DNA from: Peronospora farinosa
Taxonomy: Eukaryota; Oomycota; Peronosporomycetes; Peronosporales; Peronosporaceae
Length of the DNA: 64,000 nucleotides
Assembly: GCA_947646735.1 (NCBI GenBank)
Contig: CANTFK010000863.1
Span: 372,001-436,000, forward strand
Direction of reading: 5' to 3'
Shown: piece by piece, positions 53,308-64,000 of the stretch
Layout of the letters: the number at the start of each line of letters is the position of its first letter
Numbering within the stretch: position 1 is the first letter of the stretch
Made by a program: the position numbers and the translations under genes
The notes under the pieces: generated by a model
The model's input: only the letters and a program-made list of their open reading frames with translations
The model's database searches: none
Told to the model about the DNA's origin: nothing

Positions 53308-53910
53308 TGTAGCGGATCTGCACAGCTCTTTAGCCAGAGGAAGACTTTTAGGCTGAAAGCCTCTTAGTTTTAGAGAGCTAAATAAATTTACGGCTAAAAG
53401 CCACTTAGTTCTAAGGAACTAGGAGAGAGACTTTTAGTCTGCAAGCTATAAGCTTAAGGCTCAGAGAACCAACGCACAGAGTGCAAGAACAAGCTAGAAG
53501 CTTAGAGGTTCAGAGAACCAACGCACGAAGTGCACAAGAGAACAAGTCAGAACGACTTGAGATCTTTAACTCAAAATGAGAACTGATTTTACTTATGCAT
53601 TAAGATTGTATAAATAGTCCTACTCTAAGTATCCTACACTAGATTAATTACTATAATAGTAGTTATTATATGCAGACGTTTCTATTGGACGACGTATCGT
53701 CTAAACATCTGTGTATGATGTACTTCGTACAGCGTTATCGATTATCGAATCCTAATCGATAAGATACGGTATTACCGAATACCGTATCTTAACGCTCATA
53801 CTTAATACCTCTCTAAAGAGAAGTATCAAAATGCATTATATGCAAAAAAAGGGAAACTTTAACCGTAAACTTTCGGAATGATGTTACAATCGTCGTGTAA
53901 CCCCGTTACA
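53308..53910 (-). repeat. Gy-D 3' LTR, right copy
   Basis: 603 bp, minus strand, same as 42041-42644 apart from a 1-bp T-run difference and a few substitutions. The polypurine tract (CTCTCCCCCACCAGAC on plus) adjoins at 53911. Confidence 0.92.
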
Positions 53911-54020
53911 CTCTCCCCCACCAGACCGACGTTCCCATAGAATTTCATTCAACATCTTTCTTCTTTGAGGTAGTGCTTTAGTAAACGTTTAAACCTTACG
54001 GTTTGCTCACGGCACCTAAC

Positions 54021-54890
54021 ATGACGTCTCCTGGCAATGAGTCACAGACTCTACGGGACCTCATTGAAGGCGACCTTGACGAAGCGGTTGATTACGAAAG
54101 TGACACCGTCTTTGTGGGACCCGATGGGTCCCCCTTGACCACACTTACGGGTGAAGATGACAGTAGTCATGCACCGAATCCGTTCCCTGAACATGGTGCT
54201 GCAGATGCGCTAACAGCGTTACTTGACCCGCCTGACGTATCGTCAACGGCGACGGTTACTGACCCACTCGACAAAAAACAGCAGCAGACCATTGATAAAG
54301 AGGAAGGCGCCAAGCGCCGGACGAAGAATATGGCTAGGCTTCAGGGCCAGGTTCAAGCCACCTACAGTGGAAGAACGCCTTTAAGGAAGCATCTGGAAAT
54401 TCCCTTTCTGGCTGGGCCATTGGGCTTGAGGCCATTTCACCCGAGGATATCGCTACGCGATCGGCTCTTTGACAACGCTATCTGGAACCCCATATCACTA
54501 CGCAAAGCCAATACTTGGCACGCCTCACTAGGCAAGTGCGCGGTGCACCAATTCCTATCATAAAGGGTGTTCCCATCCTTCTATTCGCGGGAGTAACCGA
54601 AGAGAAAGAAGATGCGGCTTTTAGCCGCTGGGCGCATTATGCGCGACGTTCAAGCACTGGCTCTACGGGCAAGTGCCGACGTGGCAGATGTTCGTCTCGA
54701 ACGGAAAATGCGTTACGATTACGCTAAGCTGAAGGCCCGAAGAAAGTTGAAGTCTCAACGAACGCAATATACGCCTGCTACCCATCACTCCGATGTTTCG
54801 GCTACTCCTGTAGCCGCGAGTTCACGACAGGCCGAGGCCGTGAGCTCGCTCGACCTCACCACTTCGGGTTGGAAACACCATCGCCAACAG
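54021..54890 (+). pseudogene. Antisense reading frame, Gy-D right copy
   Basis: ATG at 54021, open to 54563, then the same overlapping continuation frames (54515-54727, 54612-55157) as in the left copy. Acidic N-terminal half, basic second half. The frame ending at 55157 overlaps the chromodomain on the other strand, so only the part to about 54890 may have been coding. Confidence 0.45.
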
Positions 54891-56642
54891 GTTAGCCCTG
54901 CGCACGACGTTCAAAAACGTCCACGGCGTACGGGCAATCCTGCCGTAGGGGAACCTCGAACTCCCATGAGTTCCAAGACTCGGAATATCCCCACCACTTC
55001 ACCAGATACTGGTTTTGACCATGGCGGCGACGTTTCTACAGTAGACGTTCAACATGGAACGGAAGGTTCCCCTGTTCATCAAGCAATGCCGGAGAGGGGC
55101 CGGTGTACCGGCACAAGTTCATGCCGAGCTACTTCAAGAGGTGAAGTATCTCCGTGATACTGTGCAGACGATAATTCCCGCCTCGAGTCGCTGGAACAGA
55201 GTCGAACCCGAGTGGAGGGTCAGCTTGACCTTTTGGTGCATATGATGCGTCCCGCGGCAATGCCGATGAGCTCAGCGCGAGCGCCTTAGTGTTCACTTGG
55301 GACGGATCCTGATATGGCTTGAGCGTAACACGTGGTGTGTACGCAATTTGTGCGGCAAATTAAGCGTATACGCTAAGCCTTTCTTGGCCACGACCATAAA
55401 GGGACCGATGAAGCGCGGACGCAGCTTTGTCTTAAAGACAGCAGACATTACATTGGTAGGTAGGTTTGTAGCATTAAGTAAGACTTGGTATCCGACCTCA
55501 TAATAATCAATACAACTTCTGCCTTTTTAGCATCAGCATTTTCCTTCTGTTTGAGTTGGCTATCAGCCATTGCGTCACGCACATGTCGTAAGACATTCTG
55601 TCGCGTTGCGAGAAACGCGTTCACCTGTTTCTTAACAGTAACAGGACTGAGATCAGCAAGCCGATCGGCAACCTCTCCCCCACCAAGCCCTGAACCACTC
55701 GGTGGTAGCATTAGCGGAACGCGTGGGTGTGTGAGGCCATTTACATAGATTGGAGTGCAGCCGGTAGAGGCGTGCACGGAGTTATTGAGTGCAAACTCAA
55801 CAACAGGCAGCATAGAGCTCCATCGCTTAAACTTTTCAGCACAAACAACAACGCGATTTATGCGTTCAGTTTGACCATCGGTCTGCGTATGATCCGCTGT
55901 GGAAATTTTTAATCAGGTGCCTAGCACCTGAAAGACGGACTTCCAAAATTTAACAGTAAAACGAGGATCACGGTCCGAAACAATTGCCACTGGCAAGCCA
56001 TGTTGGCGAAACACTCGATCGATAAACAGCTCCGCTGTACCCACACCATCGATCGAATCTGGCACAGCCGCTAAGTGAGTCATCTTGCTCAAACGGTCAA
56101 CAAAGACTACAATGCCTGTATTGCCATGCGAATCTTTCGGTAGGCCAAACATAAAGTACATACTCATGGACTCCCAGCACCCAGTGGGAATAGGCAAGCT
56201 ATCCAGCGGCGCTGCGGAATGGGGTGAGGGTTTCACCCGTTGACACGTTTCACACGTACGCACATATGTGCTCACCCATTTATATAATTGGTCCACCAAT
56301 AATTTTGGCATACTGCCACATAGGTCTTTTCACGACCCAAATGACCCCCAATCGGTGTCATATACCTCATAGAGGATACGGTACTTCAGGTCCTCGTCAT
56401 GAGGAACCACAATACGCAGAGGATCCGCCACATCTGTACAATAGTACAACAAACCCTGATCGATAGAATATCGATGAAGGCTTGCACGTAATCGTGCCGA
56501 CAATTTAATGTCCGAGTCTTTAAACTCATCACTGCCAAGAGCATGTAGCAACGCTATACAATGATCATCTTTAGCATACGCCGATCGAATGAGATCAATG
56601 ATAGAAGCCGACAGTGTCGTAACATGAGCAAGCTCATAGTCA
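54891..56642 (-). pseudogene. Gy-D integrase and chromodomain, right copy
   Basis: Mirror of 39311-41061: chromodomain near 54892-55042, integrase C-terminal part 55448-55813, core 55913-56311 with SDRDPRF. It shows STGCTPI where the left copy has STGYTPI. Confidence 0.84.
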
Positions 56643-57082
56643 GGTCTGGTCAAGTCTGCGTGACAACGCATCAGCCAAAGCATTTTGCTTGCCCGGCATA
56701 TATTTCACCTCAAAGTTATATTCGACAATGAACGACAGCCATCTGGCCATTCTCTGCGAAAGATGCGGCGACTGAGTCGCAGTGCGTAAAGACGCATGAT
56801 CGTTATAGATCACAAAAGGCTTCAAGCCCAGCAGATGAACTCTGAATTTGACTAGAGCATACTTCATCGCAAGTAGCTTTTTGTCATGAACTGGATAGTT
56901 TTTTTCTGCAGCTTTCAGCTGGCGAGATTCAAAAGCGATCACAAGCTCACGAACTTCATCATCTGTTTTTAACAGAGCACTGCCAATGGCAAAATCCGAC
57001 GCGTCACAGACGACGCTAAACGGTCGGTCAAGATCAGTCAAAGCCAAAATGGGAGCATGAAGAAGGCTAGTCTTCACCGTTT
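56643..57082 (-). pseudogene. Gy-D RNase H, right copy
   Basis: 145 open codons (56640-57077), VVCDASDFAIGSALLK and YNDHASLRT intact. One change against the left copy near the N-terminus (Ile for Asn). Confidence 0.85.
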
Positions 57083-58369
57083 GAAAAGCATCCTCATGTT
57101 CGGAATGCCAACACCATTACTACATCCTTTTTAAGAAGATTAGATAATGGCCTAGCCATATCAGCGTAATTCTCGCTGTACTTATGTAAGTAATTGGCAA
57201 GGCCAAGCCATTTACGCAAGTCCTTCTGAGACTGTGGAACAGGCCAATCGACTATGGCTTTGACCTTGGCGGGATCCGCTCTGAGGCCTCGCTTCCCAAT
57301 GAAGAACCCTACAAAGGGAATCTCTTCGGCCTCGAAGATGCACTTAGGTGCATTATCATATAGCTTATTAGTGCGCATGCACTCGAGCACAGCTCGTAAA
57401 TGAACAATATGGTTCTCGGTGTCATACCGCCCATGTTCAGCACGACTATGGACAAAAATGTCATCAAAGTACGTCTGTGCATAACTTCGATGGGGTCGAA
57501 ATAATTGCGTCACCAAACGGTTAAACGTAGCCGGAGCATTCGATAGCCCTTGGGGCATCACCAACCACTCCCAGAGCATACCGCTCGAGTACTAACAGCA
57601 GTAAGCGGAATATCGCTAGCTGCATAAGCAATTGGTAATAACCATCGACTAAGAGGAGCGCACTGTGCATGGTACAACCGACCATATTGTTCTGAAGAAC
57701 ATCCTTTCTGGGTATAGGCGTCTGTGCAGGTATAGTGTCCACATTGAGCTAATTATAAGCATGTACGATACGCCACTTACCATTCGGTTTCTTAACACAG
57801 AAAGTGGATGTCGAGTGCGGAGATTTGCTCTCGCGTACCATACCCGCTGTGTGCTTTGCACGAAAGAACTCGTCAATGATGTCACACTGTTCTTTAAGTA
57901 AAGTTCACTGCCGTGTTACGCAGTATTTGGTTCCAGGAACCAAGTCAATTTCATGACGTACACCCCTATCAGGGGGCAGAATCGACGGTGGATCATAGCA
58001 GACCACGTCCTTAAATTCCTTAACTAAGGGGTAGTAAGGATCTGAATGATTCTTCAAAATAGATGATCCACTACGTGCACTAAGTGCCGCCTTTGTATCT
58101 TCAAGAACTGTCTCATCGACAAGCGAGGATGAGTTCAACTCGAGGTCAGATCGAATGACCACCATATCGGATAGATCACCAGACTTCAAGGCTTGATGAA
58201 ACTCATCCACAGACATTTCGTCTAGCTCTAAGAGAGCATTTAATGATGGGAGGGCCTCAAGGTCAACCTCACCATCTACATCACCTGTCACTCCGTTGAC
58301 CAGGGTGTACAACTGGTCATTGACATTACTATGCGATAAAACAGACGCTTTGCGTCTCGCAGCCGCCAT
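57083..58369 (-). pseudogene. Gy-D reverse transcriptase, right copy
   Basis: 57094-57579 contains YFDDIFVHS; 57905-58369 contains the N-terminal RT part ending in the same stop. A 2-bp difference from the left copy lies near 57116. Confidence 0.86.
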
Positions 58370-59268
58370 CTGGCGACGCTGCCGTCTCCTTGACGAGACC
58401 TTACCTCTTAAAGTACTTGGGATACCATCATCGCCAAGGTTGATAAATTCCTTTACCTTAACCTGCTTTATACGAGAGCCGATATCACTACCGACATCCA
58501 GTGAGCCACCGTCACATGTTACATCACTAACAAGGTATTCGACCTTAACTTGCTCTATACGATAGCCGATGTCATTACCGACATCCAGTGTCTCAATATT
58601 ACTATAAGTTCACTCAACGGAGTACGTGCCGTTTCACTAAGTGTCACTGAGCTTTGCTCGACACTAATATTGTTGACATTGGAGTTTGTCAACTCAGACA
58701 CTCCAATGTCCATCACACTAACTGACTCAGTTAATGGCTCGCGCCAATAGCACTTCTATTTTCTAGCGAAGGTGGGTTCATGACTTCCAAAGCTTCGCTA
58801 GGAACATTGCGCGTTGCGCCTAAGGTTTTGGATCTCCAATCGATCGATGGCTCATGGCGTTCCATCCAGGCCATACCGAGAATGAGATCATCTTCTAAGT
58901 CCAAATCTAGGACAAGACAGCGTTCAACGCTATTGAAGTCTAAGAACTTTACACTTAAGTTCAACGGAACTTTAGGAACGGTGACACGTACACCTGTCGC
59001 GAGGCGTACGGTTATACTGTCACCCTCTTGCGCTTTAAGCGCCTCAGCATATAGCTGACTCCCTTCAAGGGAACAACGCCGGACATAATTACCCGAAGCC
59101 CCTGAATCAACTAAAATTGACCATGGTTTCTCAAAACCCTTAACGGTTGCCGACACAATTAACAAGCCTGGATTGTATTCCTATTCCATGGAAGCCTCCA
59201 CAGAACCACCTGGGGCTAATCCCTGTTTACCTTTACCTCCTAAAGATTCAACAAAACTAAGTTCTTTC
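58370..59268 (-). pseudogene. Gy-D protease and linker, right copy
   Basis: Protease frame 58731-59165 with DSGASGNYVRR and ILGMAWMERHEP intact. The linker (58370-58730) carries the same 87-bp repeat. Confidence 0.82.
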
Positions 59269-59309
59269 CCAGTAGGTCGTCCCGCGCCTACTGGGAGCTG
59301 ACGTTTTTC
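59269..59309 (-). promoter_or_regulatory. Gag-pol recoding signal, Gy-D right copy
   Basis: Mirror of 36644-36684: G AAA AAC, 8 nt, CCAGTAGG / CCTACTGG stem with 10-nt loop, gag TAG in the 5' arm. Confidence 0.75.
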
Positions 59310-60293
59310 CCTGCCGTGCTTGCCTTTTAGCTAGGAGCAGGGTTCCGACTCTGCCGATTTGAACGTTGCTTTCGCAGCGGACAGCTAGGGCGGGGATGCC
59401 TAGTACTTCCGCACATATAACATCTACGGATGTTACCTTGCTGCTCAGCAGCTTGAAGCTCAGCTTCTTCAGCACGGCTGAGGTGATGGGTTCCGCCCTG
59501 TTAGAAGCATTTGAATTATACCATGGCAGACCAAAGCAAGCAGATTTGAACTTAAATTCAGCGTTAAACGCTATGCTCACTACCTCTTCGAAAGTCGAAG
59601 GCTGGACACGAAAAACCTCTGTCCTGGCGACCCCAGTACGAATTCCTTCCATAAAAATGGTTACTCGGACTTCCTCTGCCAGAGGGTCCTGCTGCATAGC
59701 GGCAATGAAAGTTTCAACTCTTGGACATAGTCCGACAATTCTTTCTTACCCTTTCGGGTAGCTAAGAAGCGTGAGCGCACACGATAAGCCTGATTAGGCG
59801 GTGCAAACACGAAAGTCAATTGCTTTTTAAGCATTTCCCATGTGGGAAATGCGGCATTTACAGAGACATCGCTCGTTAGAGCCCACTCTCTAGCTCTTCC
59901 ACCGAGCTTAGAAATGGCCAAGCCAACTCGTTGCATATCTGACACAAGCATGGCGGCATCCATTGCCATTTCAACTTCTCGGATACAGAGGAAAAGATTT
60001 TCTCCCTCCTTCTCCTCAAAGATCTTTACGTTTAAAACGAGTGGACGAGCCCTTGGCTCTGCATCGGGCACAGGTACCGGGATATACTGTGTGGGCGCAG
60101 CAGACGCTGCCTGTTCGTTGACCTGCTCGAGTAGCGTTGCCTCATAACGCATGAAGGCCTCAAGGCGAGCACTAAGGACCTCCGGGCCTTGGGCCAAAAG
60201 GGCCTCGATTTGGTCGGGCCCAACGAACGCAGATAATTTGTCTAGTGCGAGTCGTTGCGCCTCAGAGAGGTGGTTTTAAATCTACATCTTTAC
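59288..60293 (-). pseudogene. Gy-D gag, right copy
   Basis: Mirror of 35660-36665. The capsid frame 59661-60197 ends near 59661 and continues in 59257-59697. The same early TAG and TAA follow the presumed start. Lys replaces Asn in the EFKFKSAC stretch. Confidence 0.82.
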
Positions 60294-60346
60294 AGAGGGT
60301 CAGTCTTAAAGACTCAGGTGTAGGATTGACTACAAGTGCGACCTAG

Positions 60347-60954
60347 TGTAGCGAAGCGGAGCTGCACAGCTCTTTAGCCAGAGGAAGACTTTTAGGCTGA
60401 AAGCCTCTTAGTTTTAGAGAGCTAAATAAATTTACGGCTAAAAGCCACTTAGTTCTAAGGAACTAGGAGAGAGACTTTTAGTCTGCAAGCTATAAGCTTA
60501 AGGCTCAGAGAACCAACGCACAGAGTACAAGAACAAGCTAGAAGCTTAGAGATTTAGAGAACCAACGCACGAAGTGCACAAGAGAACAAGTCAGAACGAC
60601 TTGAGATCTTTAACTCAAAATGAGAACTGATTTTACTTATGCATTAAGATTGTATAAATAGTCCTACTCTAAGTATCCTACACTAGATTAATTACTATAA
60701 TAGTAGTTATTATATGCAGACGTTTCTATTGGACGACGTATCGTCTAAACATCTGTGTATGATGTACTTCGTACAGCGTTATCGATTATCGAATCCTAAT
60801 CGATAAGATACGGTATTACCGAATACCGTATCTTAACGCTCATACTTAATACCTCTCTAAAGAGAAGTATCAAAATGCATTATATGCAAAAAAAGGGAAA
60901 CTTTAACCGTAAACTTTCGGAATGATGTTACAACCGTCATGTGACCCCGTTACA
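60347..60954 (-). repeat. Gy-D 5' LTR, right copy
   Basis: 608 bp, mirror of 34999-35606. Its outer end meets the GACAT target copy and Gy-C sequence. Confidence 0.92.
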
Positions 60955-62030
60955 GACATAAGATCACGCGTTTTTCGTGATGCACTACAAGAGTCAGTTG
61001 ACAAGCAAAAATGAGAATACATGCGGAAGAGATCGGAAGAATTTGTTGTCATTCCTAGTATCCTATTTTTAACAAGCGGATTACTAAACACTTCAGTGAC
61101 GAATTTAAGCGCTGCTAAGTTTGCACCAAGATATATTGGCCCGTTTCGGGTGTCTAAAAACGATTGTGATGCTTAAACACTAAATATATCTACATCTATG
61201 CGTATGCACTCGACGTTCTATGTTAGGCGCCTCAAGGCCTACCTACCGGCGGATCCTCCCTTCGAATCTTTCCCGCTCTTCTGTGCCGGCTCGAAGTCCG
61301 ACATTCCTTGACGACGACTCTGACTACGACTGGGACCGATTCCCACCCGAGCGCGTGCAGACTCGGTCTGCTGGGGTCATCCAAACGCAGTTGTCTTAAG
61401 CTGAAGTAGGCGATCAACCAGCATCCGCTGCTCCCATCGAGTCTGCTCAGCAGCCTTAGTTGCAGCATCTGCACGATCTCGAGCTCTCTCAGCCATCTCG
61501 CAAGCACCAAGTAGGGCTTTTTTCGACTCTTTGGCTTCAGCGTGAAGAAGGCGCATCTCGTCGTTCGACTGTACAGGCGCCCTATTGTAAGAAACATCGC
61601 TCATCGCCAGAGGTCTTCCGTCATGATGCTTCTCCTACGTGATTGATGCATCGAATGCGCGCCGTTGCATTGTTGACCATATCGTCTATTAGAAAGATAG
61701 TAAGTTTCATACGTCGAGTAGTGACTCGGCTCCAACGAAGAACATGTAGAGACACATTACAGAGTTCGCTGGTTCAAATATTCGCCGGCGGACGATATAT
61801 GGGAGTCATCGAGTCAGGGTGTCCCAGACGTAGTCGAGGATTATTAGTCGCGTATAAGAACGGCGATCGCGATCGATGCTGCCATTTCCAACCCCGATCT
61901 CGCGAGTCATGATGCTCGTGAGAAACAGAGTTGTGAAGACGAGTTTTCGATCGATTCCGAAATTTATTACGAGGCTCGGGAATCATGGTTGTTATTGCAA
62001 TTATTTACGACTACGTGAAATGCCATAGCG
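60955..62030 (+). pseudogene. Gy-C copy 3, distal part: integrase C-terminus and chromodomain
   Basis: Continues Gy-C after the Gy-D insertion. It aligns with 20063-21110 of copy 1 but with more differences than the proximal part. GPF motif APRYIGPFRVSK near 61130, linker 61230-61720, chromodomain-like stretch near 61765-61845, tail with DSEIYYEARE near 61950-61980. Homology to copy 1 fades at about 62030, where a tRNA-like sequence begins. Confidence 0.8.
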
Positions 62031-62040
62031 AATTAAATAT

Positions 62041-62114
62041 AACGCACTTGGGGATCGAACCAGCAACATCCCGATCAAGGATCCAGTGATAAGCCACTGC
62101 ACCAACTGAATGAT
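62041..62114 (-). other. tRNA-like sequence with pol III A and B boxes
   Basis: On the minus strand, A box TGGTGCAGTGG (62104-62094) and B box GGTTCGATCCC (62061-62051) lie 43 nt apart start to start, as in a tRNA gene. The T-stem and acceptor do not pair well, so it is more likely a decayed tRNA or SINE head than a working tRNA. An 8-bp repeat AATTAAAT flanks it at 62031-62038 and 62148-62155. Confidence 0.5.
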
Positions 62115-62155
62115 AACGAGTTAAAAGCTTCGTTAGGACTTCAAAAAAATTAAAT

Positions 62156-62449
62156 GATTAACGCCACTAAATTTGTATAGCGTCCACGGTATCATGTCCT
62201 CGTCAGTGACTCTCAACGCGTGCTGTCTGCGGATCGTAAGTTTGTTGTCGTCACGGAAATTCTTGCGCGCGCGGCCAGGGTCATGTGCACAGTTGTGTGT
62301 CACTGAGCAAGTTTGAGGTTGTGTCGCAAAATATTCGGTGAAAAGGATCACTTTATGTAATGTACTTACGTCGTAATTAGCACAAATAAAGAAGAAGTAA
62401 AGTAAAAGAGCATATTTGCACATAGTTGATAAAAAAAATTCATCATTTT
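62156..62449. other. Unassigned stretch
   Basis: No gene seen. A 96-codon minus-strand frame (62133-62423) has no recognisable motif. It may be the degraded 3' tail of Gy-C. Confidence 0.4.
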
Positions 62450-62716
62450 ATAAGGAGGCATAGGGCAGTATCCGATTAGCGGATACTGCACGTCATTTTT
62501 ATTATTGTTTTACTATTGGGGTGCCAGACCCAACTCTTAAATCAATAATAAATTGACTTCCATATTGAGTGGTTCTCATGAATTAGGGAACATATTCGCA
62601 CTTGCTGCAAATTAAAAAATAAGCAAAAATAAAACAGTCTTATCTTTACGAGTTAATTTGGAGCGCTTCCTCAATGCCCTTTAGTGTAAGACGGCAGAGA
62701 GCACTTATCCCGTTAC
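62450..62716 (+). repeat. Gy-C LTR relic, 5'-truncated
   Basis: GGCATAGGGCAGTATCCGAT, then GGATACTGCACGTC, and the end TTATCCCGTTACA match the Gy-C LTR in order. The first ~30 bp are missing. It probably represents the 3' LTR of Gy-C copy 3. Confidence 0.75.
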
Positions 62717-63333
62717 ATAACGGGGATATAGCTCCGTTACCTACATACACTATAGGTCTTACAAGGAAGTGTAAGGGAGCGCGCAACACCTAGCGCGCTT
62801 AAGGTGTATTTCAACTCTATTTTATATATATTTGTTTTATACTAAATAGGAGTGGTCCCTAAACGCATGGGAACCACTCAACTACATGTTTTCTACTCTT
62901 ATTGGCTAAAAAATGAGACTGATTCTCACTTACCTGCGAATAAAGACACGAATGGGTACAACCGCCATCTCATTATAGTGAAAGGTACCTAGGATAGATG
63001 ATATTTTATCGTATCTTAAAACATAAATAATCTTGTAGAGAACATGTCAGACTACAGTAGGCTTCGTACTCTAGAGAACGTTGTACGTCGAGCCGTTAAG
63101 TTTCTAGCTTGTTTGACTAAAGAGTCTCTTCCTAGTTCTTTTGAACGCGTCGACCCATTTAATCGTGGTCACAAGCATTTGGAACTTATAAGATATTCAT
63201 CTTGTAAAGTAGAAGCCCTGTCTAGTTATTCGAAACAGGAAGGATAATTTAGTCGTTTACTTAGTTCCATTAGTCGAGTGGCTTTAGCCAATAATTCTTT
63301 CTCTTATCTATGAAACCTATGTAGCACTTCTAC
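62717..63333 (+). repeat. Gy-E LTR, Gy-D-like
   Basis: Starts TAACGGGGATATAGCTCC, directly after the Gy-C relic, and ends near GTAGCACTTCTAC before a PBS-like GGGTAGCACTCGTAGTC. The 3' half has chained short hairpins (GACT-AAAG-AGTC, GTTC-TTTT-GAAC) like Gy-D. Coordinates of the 5' edge are uncertain by a few bases. Confidence 0.65.
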
Positions 63334-63362
63334 TCTGGGTAGCACTCGTAGTCAATCCTACA
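63334..63362 (+). other. Gy-E primer-binding site and leader start
   Basis: GGGTAGCACTCGTAGTCAATC matches the Gy-D leader (CGCACTTGTAGTCAATCC) and the Gy-A/Gy-B PBS core, just downstream of the LTR. Confidence 0.6.
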
Positions 63363-63389
63363 CCGGAGGCTTAACAACTGACCCTCTAT

Positions 63390-64000
63390 GAACCTCTTTA
63401 AGGATGAAGAGTCTTGACACCTTACTGAGGCGCAACGGCTCGAGCTGAATAAGCTTACAGCGTTGGCTGGGGTCGAACAGATGGACCAAATTATGACCCA
63501 AGGCCTAGAGTACTCAATGCATGCCATGAGGCCTTTTTGCACTTTGAAGCAACGCTGATTAGGACGAGTACATGACCATGTAGCGTCGGCTATGCCAACA
63601 CGCTACATCCAGTGTTTGATAAAGAGACAAAGGCTCGACCGCTTGTTTAATAGTTCAAATTTTCGAGGGACAAGAGGATAAACCTCCTTCTCCGTATCCG
63701 GGAGATTGAATTGGCGATAAACGCACGTATGCTTAGGTCTGAACTTCAATGTTTTAAAATATCTATTTTCAAACTCGGTGCCTATGCAGAAGAATGAGCA
63801 CTGACGTGCGATGCGCATGTAGATGCCGCGTTTCCAACGTAAACTCGGAAAGCGACAAAGGTCCCGCATATTTGCACCGCCTGTACAGGCATAATGCGTG
63901 CATTTACGCTTTTTAACTTCACGGCAAGGGAAGAAAAAATTATTGGACTATTTTTAAGAGCTTAGATTTCTCCTTGCTGTTATGAAGAAGGACTTTCTTA
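63390..64000 (+). pseudogene. Gy-E gag, broken, runs off the window
   Basis: Homologous to Gy-D gag in several frames: TEAQRLELNKLTALAGVEQMDQIMTQGLE (cf. Gy-[30 protein letters not shown]), later remains of [14 protein letters not shown] and RQGKKKLLDYF near 63930. Multiple stops and frameshifts. The capsid region continues beyond 64000. Confidence 0.72.

Larger units (their letters stand above)
48658..60954 (-). repeat. Large inverted repeat 2, right arm
   Basis: Reverse complement of 34999-47294; the arms are separated by 1363 bp (47295-48657). Unlike the left arm, this one continues outward into the rest of Gy-C at 60955. Confidence 0.93.
53308..60954 (-). mobile_element. Gy-D, right copy, inserted in Gy-C copy 3
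   Basis: 7647 bp, minus strand, LTR to LTR. It is flanked by GACGT (53303-53307) and GACAT (60955-60959), a 5-bp target duplication with one later change. The uninterrupted Gy-C sequence is visible in copy 1 near 20063. Order and defects match the left Gy-D copy. Confidence 0.93.

Noticed and set aside
61377..61604. Ala/Glu-rich coiled-coil-like minus-strand frame in Gy-C (similar at 20342-20665)
   Set aside because: It lies opposite the linker before the chromodomain. The homologous copy is frameshifted after about 50 codons, so I treat it as a shadow rather than an antisense gene.
62133..62423. 96-codon minus-strand frame with a hydrophobic N-terminus
   Set aside because: It looks like a possible secreted peptide, but there is no homology, no promoter signal, and it lies in degraded Gy-C 3' sequence next to a tRNA-like insert.
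1..64000. CRISPR arrays, bacterial operons, rRNA genes, RxLR-type effectors
   Set aside because: No spaced direct-repeat array, no Shine-Dalgarno-led gene strings, no rRNA, and no signal peptide plus RxLR frame were seen. All repeats resolve into LTR elements or short tandem repeats.

Overview
The window looks like repeat-rich eukaryotic DNA, most likely from an oomycete (Phytophthora or downy-mildew type). This rests on several chromodomain-bearing Ty3/Gypsy elements nested in each other, one long intronless gene, and an oomycete-like initiator motif upstream of that gene. The assignment is inference. About 58 of 64 kb is LTR-retrotransposon sequence in five families, named here Gy-A to Gy-E. 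The only clearly intact host-type gene is a 2-oxoglutarate/Fe(II) oxygenase at 31992-34376.

Layout. 1-6532: tandem array (period 3242 bp, minus strand) of a shortened Gy-A element: LTR, intact gag, intact protease plus truncated RT, LTR. 6533-7236: two Gy-A LTRs head to head. 7237-14652: decayed Gy-B element (plus). 14653-22141: decayed Gy-C copy 1 (plus). 22151-30362: inverted, near-identical copy of the Gy-B region. 30363-34998: low-repeat island with the oxygenase gene. 34999-42644: Gy-D (plus). 42645-47294: Gy-C copy 2 (minus). 47427-53307: Gy-C copy 3 (plus). 53308-60954: Gy-D (minus), inserted in Gy-C copy 3, which resumes at 60955-62030. 62450-62716: Gy-C LTR relic. 62717-64000: start of a Gy-D-like element, Gy-E.

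Two very large inverted repeats dominate: arms of about 7.9 kb (7446-15313 / 22151-30018) and about 12.3 kb (34999-47294 / 48658-60954). The paired arms share frameshifts, stop codons and nested insertions. They are therefore segmental duplications of already dead elements, or assembly fold-backs, and not separate retrotransposition events.

The element genes form the usual Ty3/Gypsy set: gag (capsid plus CCHC knuckle), protease, RT, RNase H, integrase and chromodomain. In Gy-A, Gy-B and Gy-D, pol lies in the -1 frame relative to gag. At the junction sits one conserved layout: an A-rich slippery site, 8 nt, then a hairpin with an 8-nt arm and 10-nt loop whose 5' arm contains the gag TAG stop. 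Gy-C keeps a one-base-shorter version. This apparent -1 recoding module, shared by otherwise diverged families, is the most interesting signal in the window. Others are a conserved palindrome at the 5' tip of every LTR family, chains of mini-hairpins in the LTRs, family-specific peptide repeats between protease and RT, and an antisense reading frame between pol and the 3' LTR of Gy-D.
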